Both the position numbers and the translations under genes were made by a program. 32,169 nucleotides of DNA from assembly GCA_002352285.1 (NCBI GenBank), contig DEIC01000127.1, forward strand, positions 2,038-34,206, given 5' to 3'. Positions 14,782-22,228 of the stretch are shown here, one piece after another (position 1 is the first letter of the stretch; every line of letters starts with the position of its first letter). This stretch comes from Alphaproteobacteria bacterium UBA2784 (GTDB taxonomy: Bacteria; Pseudomonadota; Alphaproteobacteria; Micropepsales; Micropepsaceae). The notes below the pieces were generated by a model, which worked only from the letters and a program-made list of their open reading frames with translations, made no database searches and had not been told where the DNA came from.

Positions 14782-15543
14782 TCACGAAGCCGGGATGCCG
14801 CGCTTGTTAAGAATCTCTCGCAACAATCGCGGGCGATCAGTCACCAGACCGTCCACGCCCAGATCAATAAGCCGCTCCATGTCGGCGGGCTCATTCACCG
14901 TCCAGACATGGACCGGAATGTTGCGGCGATGCGCAGCGCGGATGAAAGCGCGATCCACCAGCCGGATGCGGCCATGCCGCTCCGGCACCTGTGCGCAGGC
15001 GCCACCAATGGCGCGCACGGGCAGCCGGAACTTGGCCATGAACAGCCGCGTCACCTCGCCCGGCGGAAGCGACGTGCAGATCTTGCCCGCAAACGCTGCC
15101 CGCATCCGCTGCACCCGCGCATCCGAAAAGGCGCCAAGGCAGACCCGATCCTCAACCCCAAGCCGTTTGATGAGGTCGATCAGCGGTTCAACCGCCCCGT
15201 CATGCTTGGCGTCGATGTTGATTCGCGCCTTCGGAAACGCGGTCAGTATGTCTTCGAGGAGCGGGATCGCATGATCGCCATCCACCCGCGCCTGCCTGAC
15301 CGTGGACAGATCGGTCTCCTCGATCATCCCTTTTCTGTCGGTCACCCGGTCCAGCCGGTCATCGTGGAAAGCCAGAAGATAGCCGTCGCGCGTCGCATAG
15401 GCGTCGGTTTCCAGATAGGTGCAGCCGCTGCGCACCGCATTTTCAAAGGCGGCCATCGTATTTTCAGGCGCTTCCAGTGCCCCGCCACGGTGGGCGATAC
15501 ACAAAAAGCCACTATGTTCCAGATAGCCGAACCGCGCGCTCAT
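14782..15543 (-). CDS. Glycerophosphodiester phosphodiesterase
   Basis: This 253-residue enzyme of the GDPD/UgpQ TIM-barrel family hydrolyses glycerophosphodiesters to glycerol 3-phosphate and alcohol. Catalytic and metal residues are visible: His18 (IAHRGG), Glu45/Asp47 (LETDAY) and His60 (FHDD). The C-terminal HVWTVNEPADMERLIDLGVD and GLVTDRP motifs are standard. The ATG at 15543 has CAGG just upstream; a GTG 15 nt earlier is possible. There is no signal peptide, so it is cytosolic, as UgpQ is. It is head-to-head with the DUF1295 gene with only 32 bp between starts. Confidence 0.94.
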   Translation of the reverse strand: MSARFGYLEHSGFLCIAHRGGALEAPENTMAAFENAVRSGCTYLETDAYATRDGYLLAFHDDRLDRVTDRKGMIEETDLSTVRQARVDGDHAIPLLEDILTAFPKARINIDAKHDGAVEPLIDLIKRLGVEDRVCLGAFSDARVQRMRAAFAGKICTSLPPGEVTRLFMAKFRLPVRAIGGACAQVPERHGRIRLVDRAFIRAAHRRNIPVHVWTVNEPADMERLIDLGVDGLVTDRPRLLREILNKRGIPAS

Positions 15544-15575
15544 GAACCTGCTGCCCACACGAAAGCCTCACACCC

Positions 15576-16385
15576 ATGACCTTTACCAAAGAACTCATCA
15601 CGGCGGGAGGTTTTGCTTTTCTCCTGACTCTGGCGATCATGCTGTGCCTCTGGGTTATCAGCCTGCGCCTGAAAGACGTGAGTTTCATCGACGCCTGGTG
15701 GGGCCCCGGCTTTGCGGTAATCGCACTGTTCGCGCTGATTTACGCAGCAGGTCCGGGATTTCGTCCTGCACTGGTTGCCGCCTGCGTCTGTCTTTGGGGC
15801 ATTCGCCTTGGCCTTCATCTTTTCACACGCTGGAAGAACGGCCCCGGCGAAGACGCACGTTATGCCGCGATGCGCCGCAAAGCCGGGGGGCGCTTTGCGC
15901 TGCGCTCGCTCTATATGGTCTTCATTCTGCAGGCAGTGATCATGTGGGTGGTCTCATTGCCTGCGCAGGCGGGAATCGTGCAGCCAGCCCTCATGCCCTT
16001 CGGTGCCTGGGATATTGCAGGACTTGCGCTTTTCGCCACCGGATTTCTGTTTGAGACAATCGGCGATGCGCAGCTGCGCCGCTTCAAGGCCGACCCGGCA
16101 AATCACGGCAAGGTGCTGGCCACAGGATTGTGGGCTTGGACGCGCCACCCGAACTATTTCGGCGACGCCTGCATGTGGTGGGGCATCTTCGTGATGGCTG
16201 CGGCCAATCCGGACAATCTATGGACCATCATCGGACCAGTCGTGATGACCTGGTTCCTGGTTTCAGTTTCCGGCAAGGCGCTCTTGGAGCACGGCCTCAA
16301 GAAATCAAAGCCCGGCTATGCGGAATATATCGCGTCCACCAGCGGGTTTTTCCCGCTGCCGCCGCGCCGCAGAAAACCGGGTTGA
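15576..16385 (+). CDS. DUF1295 membrane protein (steroid 5-alpha-reductase C-terminal-like)
   Basis: This 269-residue protein has about six or seven membrane helices. The C-terminal signature GLWAWTRHPNYFGDACMWWG and GKALLEHGLKKSKPGYAEYI belong to the DUF1295/isoprenylcysteine methyltransferase and steroid-reductase fold superfamily, which bind NADPH or SAM-type cofactors. The N-terminal LKDVSFIDAWWGPGFAVIAL motif is specific to DUF1295. The substrate is unknown. The ATG at 15576 gives MTFTKELITAGGFAF. Its TGA abuts the TGA of the convergent ldtR-like gene with no base between. Confidence 0.9.
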   Translation: MTFTKELITAGGFAFLLTLAIMLCLWVISLRLKDVSFIDAWWGPGFAVIALFALIYAAGPGFRPALVAACVCLWGIRLGLHLFTRWKNGPGEDARYAAMRRKAGGRFALRSLYMVFILQAVIMWVVSLPAQAGIVQPALMPFGAWDIAGLALFATGFLFETIGDAQLRRFKADPANHGKVLATGLWAWTRHPNYFGDACMWWGIFVMAAANPDNLWTIIGPVVMTWFLVSVSGKALLEHGLKKSKPGYAEYIASTSGFFPLPPRRRKPG

Positions 16386-16916
16386 TCAGAGCCGGAAGCG
16401 GATCTGGTCCGACCAGAAGCGTTCCAGCTTCTTGAGGGCCGCATTGATTGTGGTCAGGTCGTCGGCGCCGACGCCACCCACCTTGTCCACCGACAAAGTG
16501 TGCCGGTCAAACAGGTTGGAGACCAGCTTGTGAACCTGACGGCCACGCTCGGTCAGGCGCACGCGCACCGACCGGCGATCACTCTCGGAGCGGTTGTGAT
16601 GGATGTAGCCCATCTCGACCAGCTTCTTGAGATTGTACGACACATTCGAGCCCAGATAGTGCCCGCGCGTGCGGATCTCGCCCGCCGTCATCTCGGCATC
16701 GCCGATGTTGAAGAGCAAAAGCGCCTGCACGGAGTTCACGTCCTGCGGGCTGGAGCGCTCCAGTTCGTCCTTGATCACGTCGAGCAGCTGGCGGTGCAGA
16801 CGCTCAATGCGGTTGAGCGTCTCCAGATAGCGCGGCTTCAGTTCCGCACGCTGCGGATCAACAGGCTGCGCTTCCGCAGCGCGGGTCTTGGCAAGGTGCG
16901 GGGACGCGTGGCTCAT
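16386..16916 (-). CDS. ldtR: MarR-family regulator, LdtR-like
   Basis: This 176-residue winged-helix regulator contains the segment RLHRQLLDVIKDELER, VNSVQALLLFNIGDAEMTAG, EIRTRGHYLGSNVSYNLKKL and VEMGYIHHNRSESDRRSVRV. These match the alphaproteobacterial LdtR group, which controls an L,D-transpeptidase and stress tolerance in Liberibacter and Sinorhizobium. The wing (SESDRRSVRVRLTERG) is intact. The N-terminal 25 residues are low-complexity. It follows the valine-catabolism set by 80 nt; that gap holds TGGGG/CCCCA (16940-16955) as a small hairpin. No ldt gene lies in the window. Confidence 0.9.
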   Translation of the reverse strand: MSHASPHLAKTRAAEAQPVDPQRAELKPRYLETLNRIERLHRQLLDVIKDELERSSPQDVNSVQALLLFNIGDAEMTAGEIRTRGHYLGSNVSYNLKKLVEMGYIHHNRSESDRRSVRVRLTERGRQVHKLVSNLFDRHTLSVDKVGGVGADDLTTINAALKKLERFWSDQIRFRL

Positions 16917-16996
16917 GGGGGGCTCCGGTACGCATGAACTGGGGACTTGGCCCCAAATTACCTGTCCACGTCTTTCCGAAGCCTTGAGGAAGATGT

Positions 16997-17887
16997 TTAA
17001 CGAATGCCTTTCAAAAACCGGATAATTCCAGAGAAATCATCGCCGCCTTTGCCCGCTGCATCCATCAGCGCATAAAGCTGTGTGGCGTGCGCACCCAGTG
17101 GCGTTGCGGCCCCTGACCCCTGCGCAGCCGCCTGTGAAAGCTTGAGATCTTTGAGCATCAGCGACGCCGCAAATCCCGGCTTGTAATCGCGATTGGCGGG
17201 CGATGCGGGTACCGGCCCGGGCACCGGGCAATACGAGGTCAAAGACCAGCACTGGCCCGAGGAGGTCGATGCGATATCAAACAGCCGCTGCGCATCAAGC
17301 CCGAGCTTTTCGGCCAGCACAAAGGCCTCGCTGACGCCGATCATCGAGATCGCCAGCAGCATGTTGTTGCAGATTTTGGCCGCCTGCCCTGTGCCCGCGC
17401 CGCCTGCATGAACGATGTTCTTGCCCATCGCCGAAAGAATGGGTTTGGCCCGCGCGAAGGCACTGTCGCTGCCACCCGACATGAAGGTGAGCGTGCCAGC
17501 CGCAGCGCCTGCTGTTCCGCCCGAAACCGGCGCATCAACGAATTCCTGCCCCGCCTCTGCCGCGGCGGTGTGAACCGAGCGCGCGCTGTCAACATCAATG
17601 GTCGATGAATCGATAAAGAGCGTGCCCTTCGCCGCTGCCGCAAGAATGCCGATGGCGCCCAGATAGACCGCACGCACATGCTGGCCTGCGGGCAGCATGG
17701 TGACAACGGCATCCACGCCCTTCACGGCGTGATGCGCGCTCGCCGCCGCCTTCGCGCCCGCCTGCACGACATCCTTCAGTGACGCTTCAACCAGATCAAA
17801 GGCAATGACCTGATGGCCCGCCTTGAGAAGATTTTTCGCCATCGGGCCGCCCATGTGGCCAAGACCGATAAAGGCAATCGTGCTCAT
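16997..17887 (-). CDS. mmsB: 3-hydroxyisobutyrate dehydrogenase
   Basis: This 296-residue enzyme oxidises 3-hydroxyisobutyrate to methylmalonate semialdehyde in valine breakdown. The Rossmann motif FIGLGHMGGPMAKNL starts at residue 6. Asp31 after the second strand (AFDLV) points to NAD. The substrate loop is FVDAPVSGGTAGA (117-129), and the catalytic lysine is Lys171 in GQAAKICNNMLL. The sequence SSGQCWSLTSYCPVPG is typical of true HIBADHs rather than tartronate semialdehyde reductases. It is last of the three-gene valine set, 19 nt after the hydrolase gene. Confidence 0.93.
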   Translation of the reverse strand: MSTIAFIGLGHMGGPMAKNLLKAGHQVIAFDLVEASLKDVVQAGAKAAASAHHAVKGVDAVVTMLPAGQHVRAVYLGAIGILAAAAKGTLFIDSSTIDVDSARSVHTAAAEAGQEFVDAPVSGGTAGAAAGTLTFMSGGSDSAFARAKPILSAMGKNIVHAGGAGTGQAAKICNNMLLAISMIGVSEAFVLAEKLGLDAQRLFDIASTSSGQCWSLTSYCPVPGPVPASPANRDYKPGFAASLMLKDLKLSQAAAQGSGAATPLGAHATQLYALMDAAGKGGDDFSGIIRFLKGIR

Positions 17888-17906
17888 AATGTCCTCGCAA
17901 GCCAGG

Positions 17907-18941
17907 TCAGAGGAAAGTCAGTTCACGCGCCAGCGGCGCAAAATAGGCGTCGATAGCTGATGCAGAGACATCTTCAAGCTGCGCGGGCGACCATTTGGGT
18001 GCATTATCTTTGTCGATGATGATGGCGCGCACGCCCTCATAGAAGTCGACACCCTGCTGGATGCGCTCCGTCACGCGGAATTCAATTTTCATGCAATCCC
18101 GGAACTGATGCGCGCGGCCCTCCTGCATCTGGCGGAACGCGATTTTCAGGCTCGTCGGCGATTTCGTGCGGATGATGGCCGCCGTCTCGCGCGAAAAATC
18201 AGTGCCTGCCCGGTCAAGCGCGGCAAGAACCGCTTCAACACTGTCACCGGCAAAGAGCTGCTCGATCTCCTGGGCCCGTGCGCGCACCGGCGGCTCCGCT
18301 TCATTGCCGGCAAAGGGCGCCAGCAGATCATCCGGCGCGCGGCCTGCGGCCAAACCCGCGATGATCGCCTCAAAATCAGCAAAGGGCGCCACATGCGTCG
18401 CAAGACCAAGATGGCGCAGATCGGCGGCCTTCACCCGCGCGCCCGTCAGCGCGAGATAGAGACCGCAATTGCCATGCAGGCGCGGCAGGAAATAGGTGCC
18501 GCCGACATCGGGAAATAGCCCGATGCCGGTTTCCGGCATGGCAAACGCCGTTGTCTCACAGACAACGCGATGGCTGCCATGGAATGAAACGCCCACACCA
18601 CCGCCCATCACCACACCGTGGATCAGCGCGACATAGGGCTTGGGATATTCCTTGATGAGCGTATTGAGCTGATATTCGTCATGCCAGAAGCGGCTGGCAT
18701 AATCCGTCCTGTTCTTGCCGCTCTCCCATAGCGCGCGCACATCCCCGCCTGCACAGAACGCGCGATCTCCCGCCCCGCGCACTGCGACGGCATGGATCGA
18801 CTTGTCATGCGCCCACGCCTGAAGCTGTGCAGTCATGACATGAACCATGCCGAGCGTCAGCGCATTCAGCGCCTTGGGCCGGTTGAGGGTCAAAAGGCCG
18901 AGTGGCCCGCGCTGCTCTGCAATGAGTTCGGCGTCACTCAT
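17907..18941 (-). CDS. 3-hydroxyisobutyryl-CoA hydrolase (enoyl-CoA hydratase/isomerase superfamily)
   Basis: This 344-residue crotonase-fold protein has the HIBCH features: LTLNRPKALNALTLGMV, the oxyanion-hole segment FCAGGDVRALWESGK, GVVMGGGVGVSFHGSHRVV and MPETGIGLFPDVGGTYFLPR, whose Glu and Asp are the hydrolase-specific catalytic positions. A C-terminal HIBCH domain of about 100 residues follows (SLKIAFRQMQEG, FRVTERIQQGVDFYEGVRAI, DKDNAPKWSPA). It removes CoA from 3-hydroxyisobutyryl-CoA, which avoids build-up of reactive methacrylyl-CoA. It lies between the acyl-CoA dehydrogenase (8-nt gap) and mmsB. Confidence 0.93.
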   Translation of the reverse strand: MSDAELIAEQRGPLGLLTLNRPKALNALTLGMVHVMTAQLQAWAHDKSIHAVAVRGAGDRAFCAGGDVRALWESGKNRTDYASRFWHDEYQLNTLIKEYPKPYVALIHGVVMGGGVGVSFHGSHRVVCETTAFAMPETGIGLFPDVGGTYFLPRLHGNCGLYLALTGARVKAADLRHLGLATHVAPFADFEAIIAGLAAGRAPDDLLAPFAGNEAEPPVRARAQEIEQLFAGDSVEAVLAALDRAGTDFSRETAAIIRTKSPTSLKIAFRQMQEGRAHQFRDCMKIEFRVTERIQQGVDFYEGVRAIIIDKDNAPKWSPAQLEDVSASAIDAYFAPLARELTFL

Positions 18942-18949
18942 GGCGAAAC

Positions 18950-20089
18950 CTATTGCCGGAACATTTCGCGCGCGATGATCACGCGCATGATCTCGTTTGT
19001 GCCTTCAAGAATCTGGTGCACGCGCAGATCGCGCACATGGCGCTCCAATGGGAAGTCTTTCAGATAGCCATAGCCGCCATGAAGCTGGAGGGCGTCATTG
19101 GCAATGCGTGAGCCAGCATCCGTGGCAAAACGCTTGGCCATGGCGCACAGCATTGTTGCCTGCGGATCGCGCTTGTCGAGCTTGTCGGCGGCATTGCGGA
19201 TCATCAGGCGCGCGGCCTCAAGCTCGGTCGCCATGTCGGCCAGCTTGAATTGCAGCGCCTGAAACTCCGTCAGCGCCTTTCCGAACTGGCGGCGCTGCGT
19301 CATGTATTCCTTGGCCGTCTCAAGTGCTGCGCGCGACGTGCCCAGCGAACACGCACCAATGTTGAGGCGCCCGCCATCAAGCCCCATCATCGCGATGCGA
19401 AAGCCCTCGCCCTCCGCGCCAATGCGGTTGGAGACCGGCACGCGGCAATTGTCAAAGATGACCTGCGCCGTCGGCTGGCTGTTCCAGCCCATCTTGCGCT
19501 CATTCTTGCCGAACGAGAGGCCCGGCGTACCCTTCTCCACCACAAGGCACGACACGCCCTTGGGTCCATCCTCGCCTGTGCGCACCATGCAGACATAGAT
19601 GTCAGACACGCCAGCGCCCGAGATGAAAGCCTTCGACCCGTTGAGCACATAATGATCGCCATCGCGCACGGCTTTGGTGCGCAGGCTGGCGGCATCTGAC
19701 CCAGAACCGGGCTCGGTCAGGCAATAGCTGGCGATCAGGTCCATCGTCACAAGGCGCGGCAGAAACTTCTTGCGCAGTTCTGCGTTGCCGAAGCGATCGA
19801 TCATCCACGACGCCATATTGTGGATGGAGATAAAGGCCGCCGTCGCCGTGCAACCCCACGACAATTCTTCAAACACGATCGCCGCATCGAGCCGCGTCAG
19901 GTCCGTACCACCGACATCGCCCTTGATGTAGAGCGCGGCAAAGCCCAGTTCGGCCGCCTTGCGCAGTGTTGGAACCGGGAAGTGCCCCTTCTCATCCCAT
20001 TCAGCGGCATGGGGCTTCAGGTGCTCGGCTGCAAAATCATGTGCGACTTTCTGAAAGGCAGCCTGATCGTCTGTCAGCGTGAAATGCAT
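18950..20089 (-). CDS. Acyl-CoA dehydrogenase, probably isobutyryl-CoA dehydrogenase
   Basis: This 379-residue flavoenzyme starts MHFTLTDDQAAFQKVAHDFA at 20089 with AGAGG upstream; the longer in-frame reading to 20797 is antisense to hemB and is rejected. Motifs are SYCLTEPGSGSDAASLRTKA, NGSKAFISGAGVSDIYV, GRLNIGACSLGTSRAALETA, QFGKALTEFQALQFKLADMA and the C-terminal LQLHGGYGYLKDFPLERHVR with catalytic base Glu362 in QILEGTNEIMR. The neighbours (HIBCH and HIBADH) point to isobutyryl-CoA as substrate. Enoyl-CoA hydratase and methylmalonate-semialdehyde dehydrogenase for the same pathway are absent from the window. Confidence 0.92.
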   Translation of the reverse strand: MHFTLTDDQAAFQKVAHDFAAEHLKPHAAEWDEKGHFPVPTLRKAAELGFAALYIKGDVGGTDLTRLDAAIVFEELSWGCTATAAFISIHNMASWMIDRFGNAELRKKFLPRLVTMDLIASYCLTEPGSGSDAASLRTKAVRDGDHYVLNGSKAFISGAGVSDIYVCMVRTGEDGPKGVSCLVVEKGTPGLSFGKNERKMGWNSQPTAQVIFDNCRVPVSNRIGAEGEGFRIAMMGLDGGRLNIGACSLGTSRAALETAKEYMTQRRQFGKALTEFQALQFKLADMATELEAARLMIRNAADKLDKRDPQATMLCAMAKRFATDAGSRIANDALQLHGGYGYLKDFPLERHVRDLRVHQILEGTNEIMRVIIAREMFRQ

Positions 20090-20102
20090 GGGGGCCTCTT
20101 GC

Positions 20103-20123
20103 CCTGCCGCGCGCGGTGGCAGG
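20103..20123 (-). promoter_or_regulatory. GC hairpin just before the acyl-CoA dehydrogenase start
   Basis: CCTGCC (20103-20108) and GGCAGG (20118-20123) pair around a GC-rich 9-nt loop in the transcript leader, ending 13 nt before the ATG at 20089. It could limit ribosome access or serve as an operator. It has no T-run, so it is not a terminator. Confidence 0.3.
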
Positions 20124-20212
20124 AAAATCTCTGCGAATGGCTTTCCGGCGTGATACGAAGGGGAAAGTTGCGAGTCAAACGGGCAGCCGCATGGCGCCCC
20201 GAACGGGATGAA

Positions 20213-21223
20213 ATGACCTTGAAGAGCTTTTCTGCGACCGAAAGTTTCCCGGCAACCCGCATGCGCCGCTTGCGTCAGGCAGACTGGTCCCGCCGCCTGG
20301 TCGCCGAGAGCGCCCTGTCGCCTGCCGATCTGATCTGGCCCATCTTTGTCACGGCCGGAACCGGCGTGCGCGAACCCGTTCCCTCCATGCCGGGTGTTGA
20401 CCGGCTTTCGGTTGATCTTGCAGCCCAGGCCGCAAAGGAGGCTCAGGCGCTCGGTATCCCGGTAGTGGCACTCTTTCCCTTCACCGAAAAATCGGCGCGC
20501 TCGGATGACGGGCGCGAGGCCCTCAACCCCGACAATCTCGTCTGCCGCGCGATCAAGGCCATCAAGGATGCAGCGCCAGAGATTGGTGTGCTGTGCGATG
20601 TCGCGCTCGATCCCTACACGTCGCATGGCCATGACGGATTGATGCGCGGTAGCGAAATCCTGAATGATGAGACCGTCAAGGTGCTCGTCGAACAGGCGCT
20701 GGTTCAGGTGAAGGCGGGTTGCGACATCATTGCACCGTCCGACATGATGGATGGCCGCGTCGGTGCGATCCGCAGGGGGCTCGAGGCGGGGGGCCACACC
20801 AACACGCTCATCATGTCTTATGCCGTCAAATATGCGTCGGCATTCTATGGCCCGTTCCGCGATGCCATTGGCTCCAAGGGTTTGCTGAAGGGCGACAAGC
20901 GCACTTACCAGATGGCGCCGTCAAATTCCGATGAGGCCCTGCGCGAAGTGGCCCTTGATCTGGCCGAGGGCGCGGACATGGTGATGGTCAAGCCCGGCAT
21001 GCCCTATCTCGATATCGTGCGCCGTGTGAAAGACGGTTTTGGCGTTCCCACCTTCGCCTATCAGGTGTCGGGTGAATATGCGATGATCGTCGCGGCGGCT
21101 TTGAAAGACTGGCTCGATGGCGAGGCCGCCATGATGGAAAGTCTTCTCGCCTTCAAGCGTGCGGGCGCAGACGGCGTTCTGACCTATTTTGCGCCGGCAG
21201 CGGCGCGTGTGCTCAACCGCTGA
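20213..21223 (+). CDS. hemB: Delta-aminolevulinic acid dehydratase (porphobilinogen synthase)
   Basis: HemB condenses two 5-aminolevulinates to porphobilinogen. It has 336 residues from the ATG at 20213 (GGGA about 6 nt upstream); the earlier in-frame codons lie in the divergent leader and antisense to the acyl-CoA dehydrogenase. Active-site lysines are Lys206 (SYAVKYASAFYGPFRDA) and Lys260 (MVMVKPGMPYLD). The segment CDVALDPYTSHGHDG has Ala/Asp at the positions that are Cys in zinc enzymes, so this is the zinc-independent (Mg- or metal-independent) type. It heads a tight unit with mscL (14-nt gap) and a secreted hypothetical gene. Confidence 0.97.
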   Translation: MTLKSFSATESFPATRMRRLRQADWSRRLVAESALSPADLIWPIFVTAGTGVREPVPSMPGVDRLSVDLAAQAAKEAQALGIPVVALFPFTEKSARSDDGREALNPDNLVCRAIKAIKDAAPEIGVLCDVALDPYTSHGHDGLMRGSEILNDETVKVLVEQALVQVKAGCDIIAPSDMMDGRVGAIRRGLEAGGHTNTLIMSYAVKYASAFYGPFRDAIGSKGLLKGDKRTYQMAPSNSDEALREVALDLAEGADMVMVKPGMPYLDIVRRVKDGFGVPTFAYQVSGEYAMIVAAALKDWLDGEAAMMESLLAFKRAGADGVLTYFAPAAARVLNR

Positions 21224-21237
21224 ATTGGGGAGGTCTC

Positions 21238-21651
21238 ATGTTCAAGGAATTCAAATCATTCATTGCCCGCGGGAACGTGATTGATCTCGCCGTCGGCATC
21301 ATCATGGGCACGGCGTTCACCGCCATCGTCAACTCTCTGGTCAACGACGTGATGATGCCGCCCATCGGCTACCTCATGGGCGGCGTCGATTTTTCGGACC
21401 TCTATTTCAGCCTGTCGGGCGGCGAGTACGCTTCACTGGCAGAGGCACAGAAGGCCGGCGCGGCGACCATCAACTACGGCCTCTTCATCAACGCGCTCAT
21501 CAAGTTCGTGATCGTTGCCTTCGCCATGTTCATTCTGGTGAAGCAGGTAAACCGCCTTGTCGCCAAGCCGGAAACACCTGCAGCGCCCCCTGCTCCGCCC
21601 CGCCAGGAAGTGCTGTTGCAGGAAATCCGTGACCTCCTGGCCAAACGCTGA
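21238..21651 (+). CDS. mscL: Large-conductance mechanosensitive channel
   Basis: MscL is a pentameric inner-membrane pore that opens on osmotic downshock. The 137-residue protein starts MFKEFKSFIARGNVIDLAVG, the conserved amphipathic N-helix leading into TM1 (IIMGTAFTAIVNSLVNDVMM with the gate region). A periplasmic loop of about 40 residues and TM2 (FVIVAFAMFILVKQVNRL) follow, then a proline-rich linker and a C-terminal helical bundle (EVLLQEIRDLLAKR). GGGGAGG lies before the ATG. It is between hemB and the hypothetical gene in one apparent transcript. Confidence 0.97.
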   Translation: MFKEFKSFIARGNVIDLAVGIIMGTAFTAIVNSLVNDVMMPPIGYLMGGVDFSDLYFSLSGGEYASLAEAQKAGAATINYGLFINALIKFVIVAFAMFILVKQVNRLVAKPETPAAPPAPPRQEVLLQEIRDLLAKR

Positions 21652-21658
21652 GGTTCTC

Positions 21659-22228
21659 ATGCGCAAACTCGCGATCGCACTCTTTGCCGCCACCCTGATG
21701 GTGGCGCCTGCTACCCGTGCTGACGAAGTGACGGACAATATGGATGCAGCCCGCAGCGCCTATGATGGCGGCCGGCTTGCCGAGGCGCTGAAGGGTCTGA
21801 ACGCCGCGCGCGAACAGGTCGCCACGCGCATGAATGCCGCGCTGCGTGAGGCATTCCCGGCGCTGGAAGGATGGAACATCCGCGATGATGAGTCAGACGG
21901 CGCAACGACCGCCTATCTTGGCGGCGCAATGGCGGCGCGCGAGTATTCGCGTGACGACGGCACGAATATGCGCGTCACTGCCTTTGTGGACTCACAAATG
22001 GCCGAGGCCATGGCGATCTATCTGACCAATCCGCAGATCGCGGCTTCGGTTGGCGCCACGAACGAGAATTTTGGCGGCAATCCGGCCATCATTCTGCCCG
22101 ACGGCACGATCCACATCGGCATGACCGGCAATCGCGCCTTCATCTTCATTGAAGGTTCGGCCAGCGTGGATGACAAGCGCAACCTTGCCAACAACATCAA
22201 CTACGGGCTGATCGCGGGCCTGCAATAA
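21659..22228 (+). CDS. Secreted hypothetical protein
   Basis: I do not recognise this 189-residue protein. It begins MRKLAIALFAATLMVAPATR with a clear Sec signal peptide (likely cleavage after TRA, before DE), so it is periplasmic or exported. Residues about 25-65 form a helical, TPR-like pair (NMDAARSAYDGGRLAEALKG and following). The rest looks like a mixed alpha/beta domain with hydrophobic strands (NMRVTAFVDSQMAEAMAIYL, IHIGMTGNRAFIFIEG). No Cys, no lipobox and no catalytic motif is evident. The ATG lies 7 nt after mscL, implying co-expression with hemB and mscL. Its stop abuts the stop of the convergent dehydrogenase gene. Confidence 0.82.
   Translation: MRKLAIALFAATLMVAPATRADEVTDNMDAARSAYDGGRLAEALKGLNAAREQVATRMNAALREAFPALEGWNIRDDESDGATTAYLGGAMAAREYSRDDGTNMRVTAFVDSQMAEAMAIYLTNPQIAASVGATNENFGGNPAIILPDGTIHIGMTGNRAFIFIEGSASVDDKRNLANNINYGLIAGLQ

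Noticed and set aside
20090..20797. 236-codon N-terminal extension of the acyl-CoA dehydrogenase
   Set aside because: It runs antisense through the start of hemB and has no conserved sequence; the ATG at 20089 has a good ribosome-binding site and a family N-terminus.
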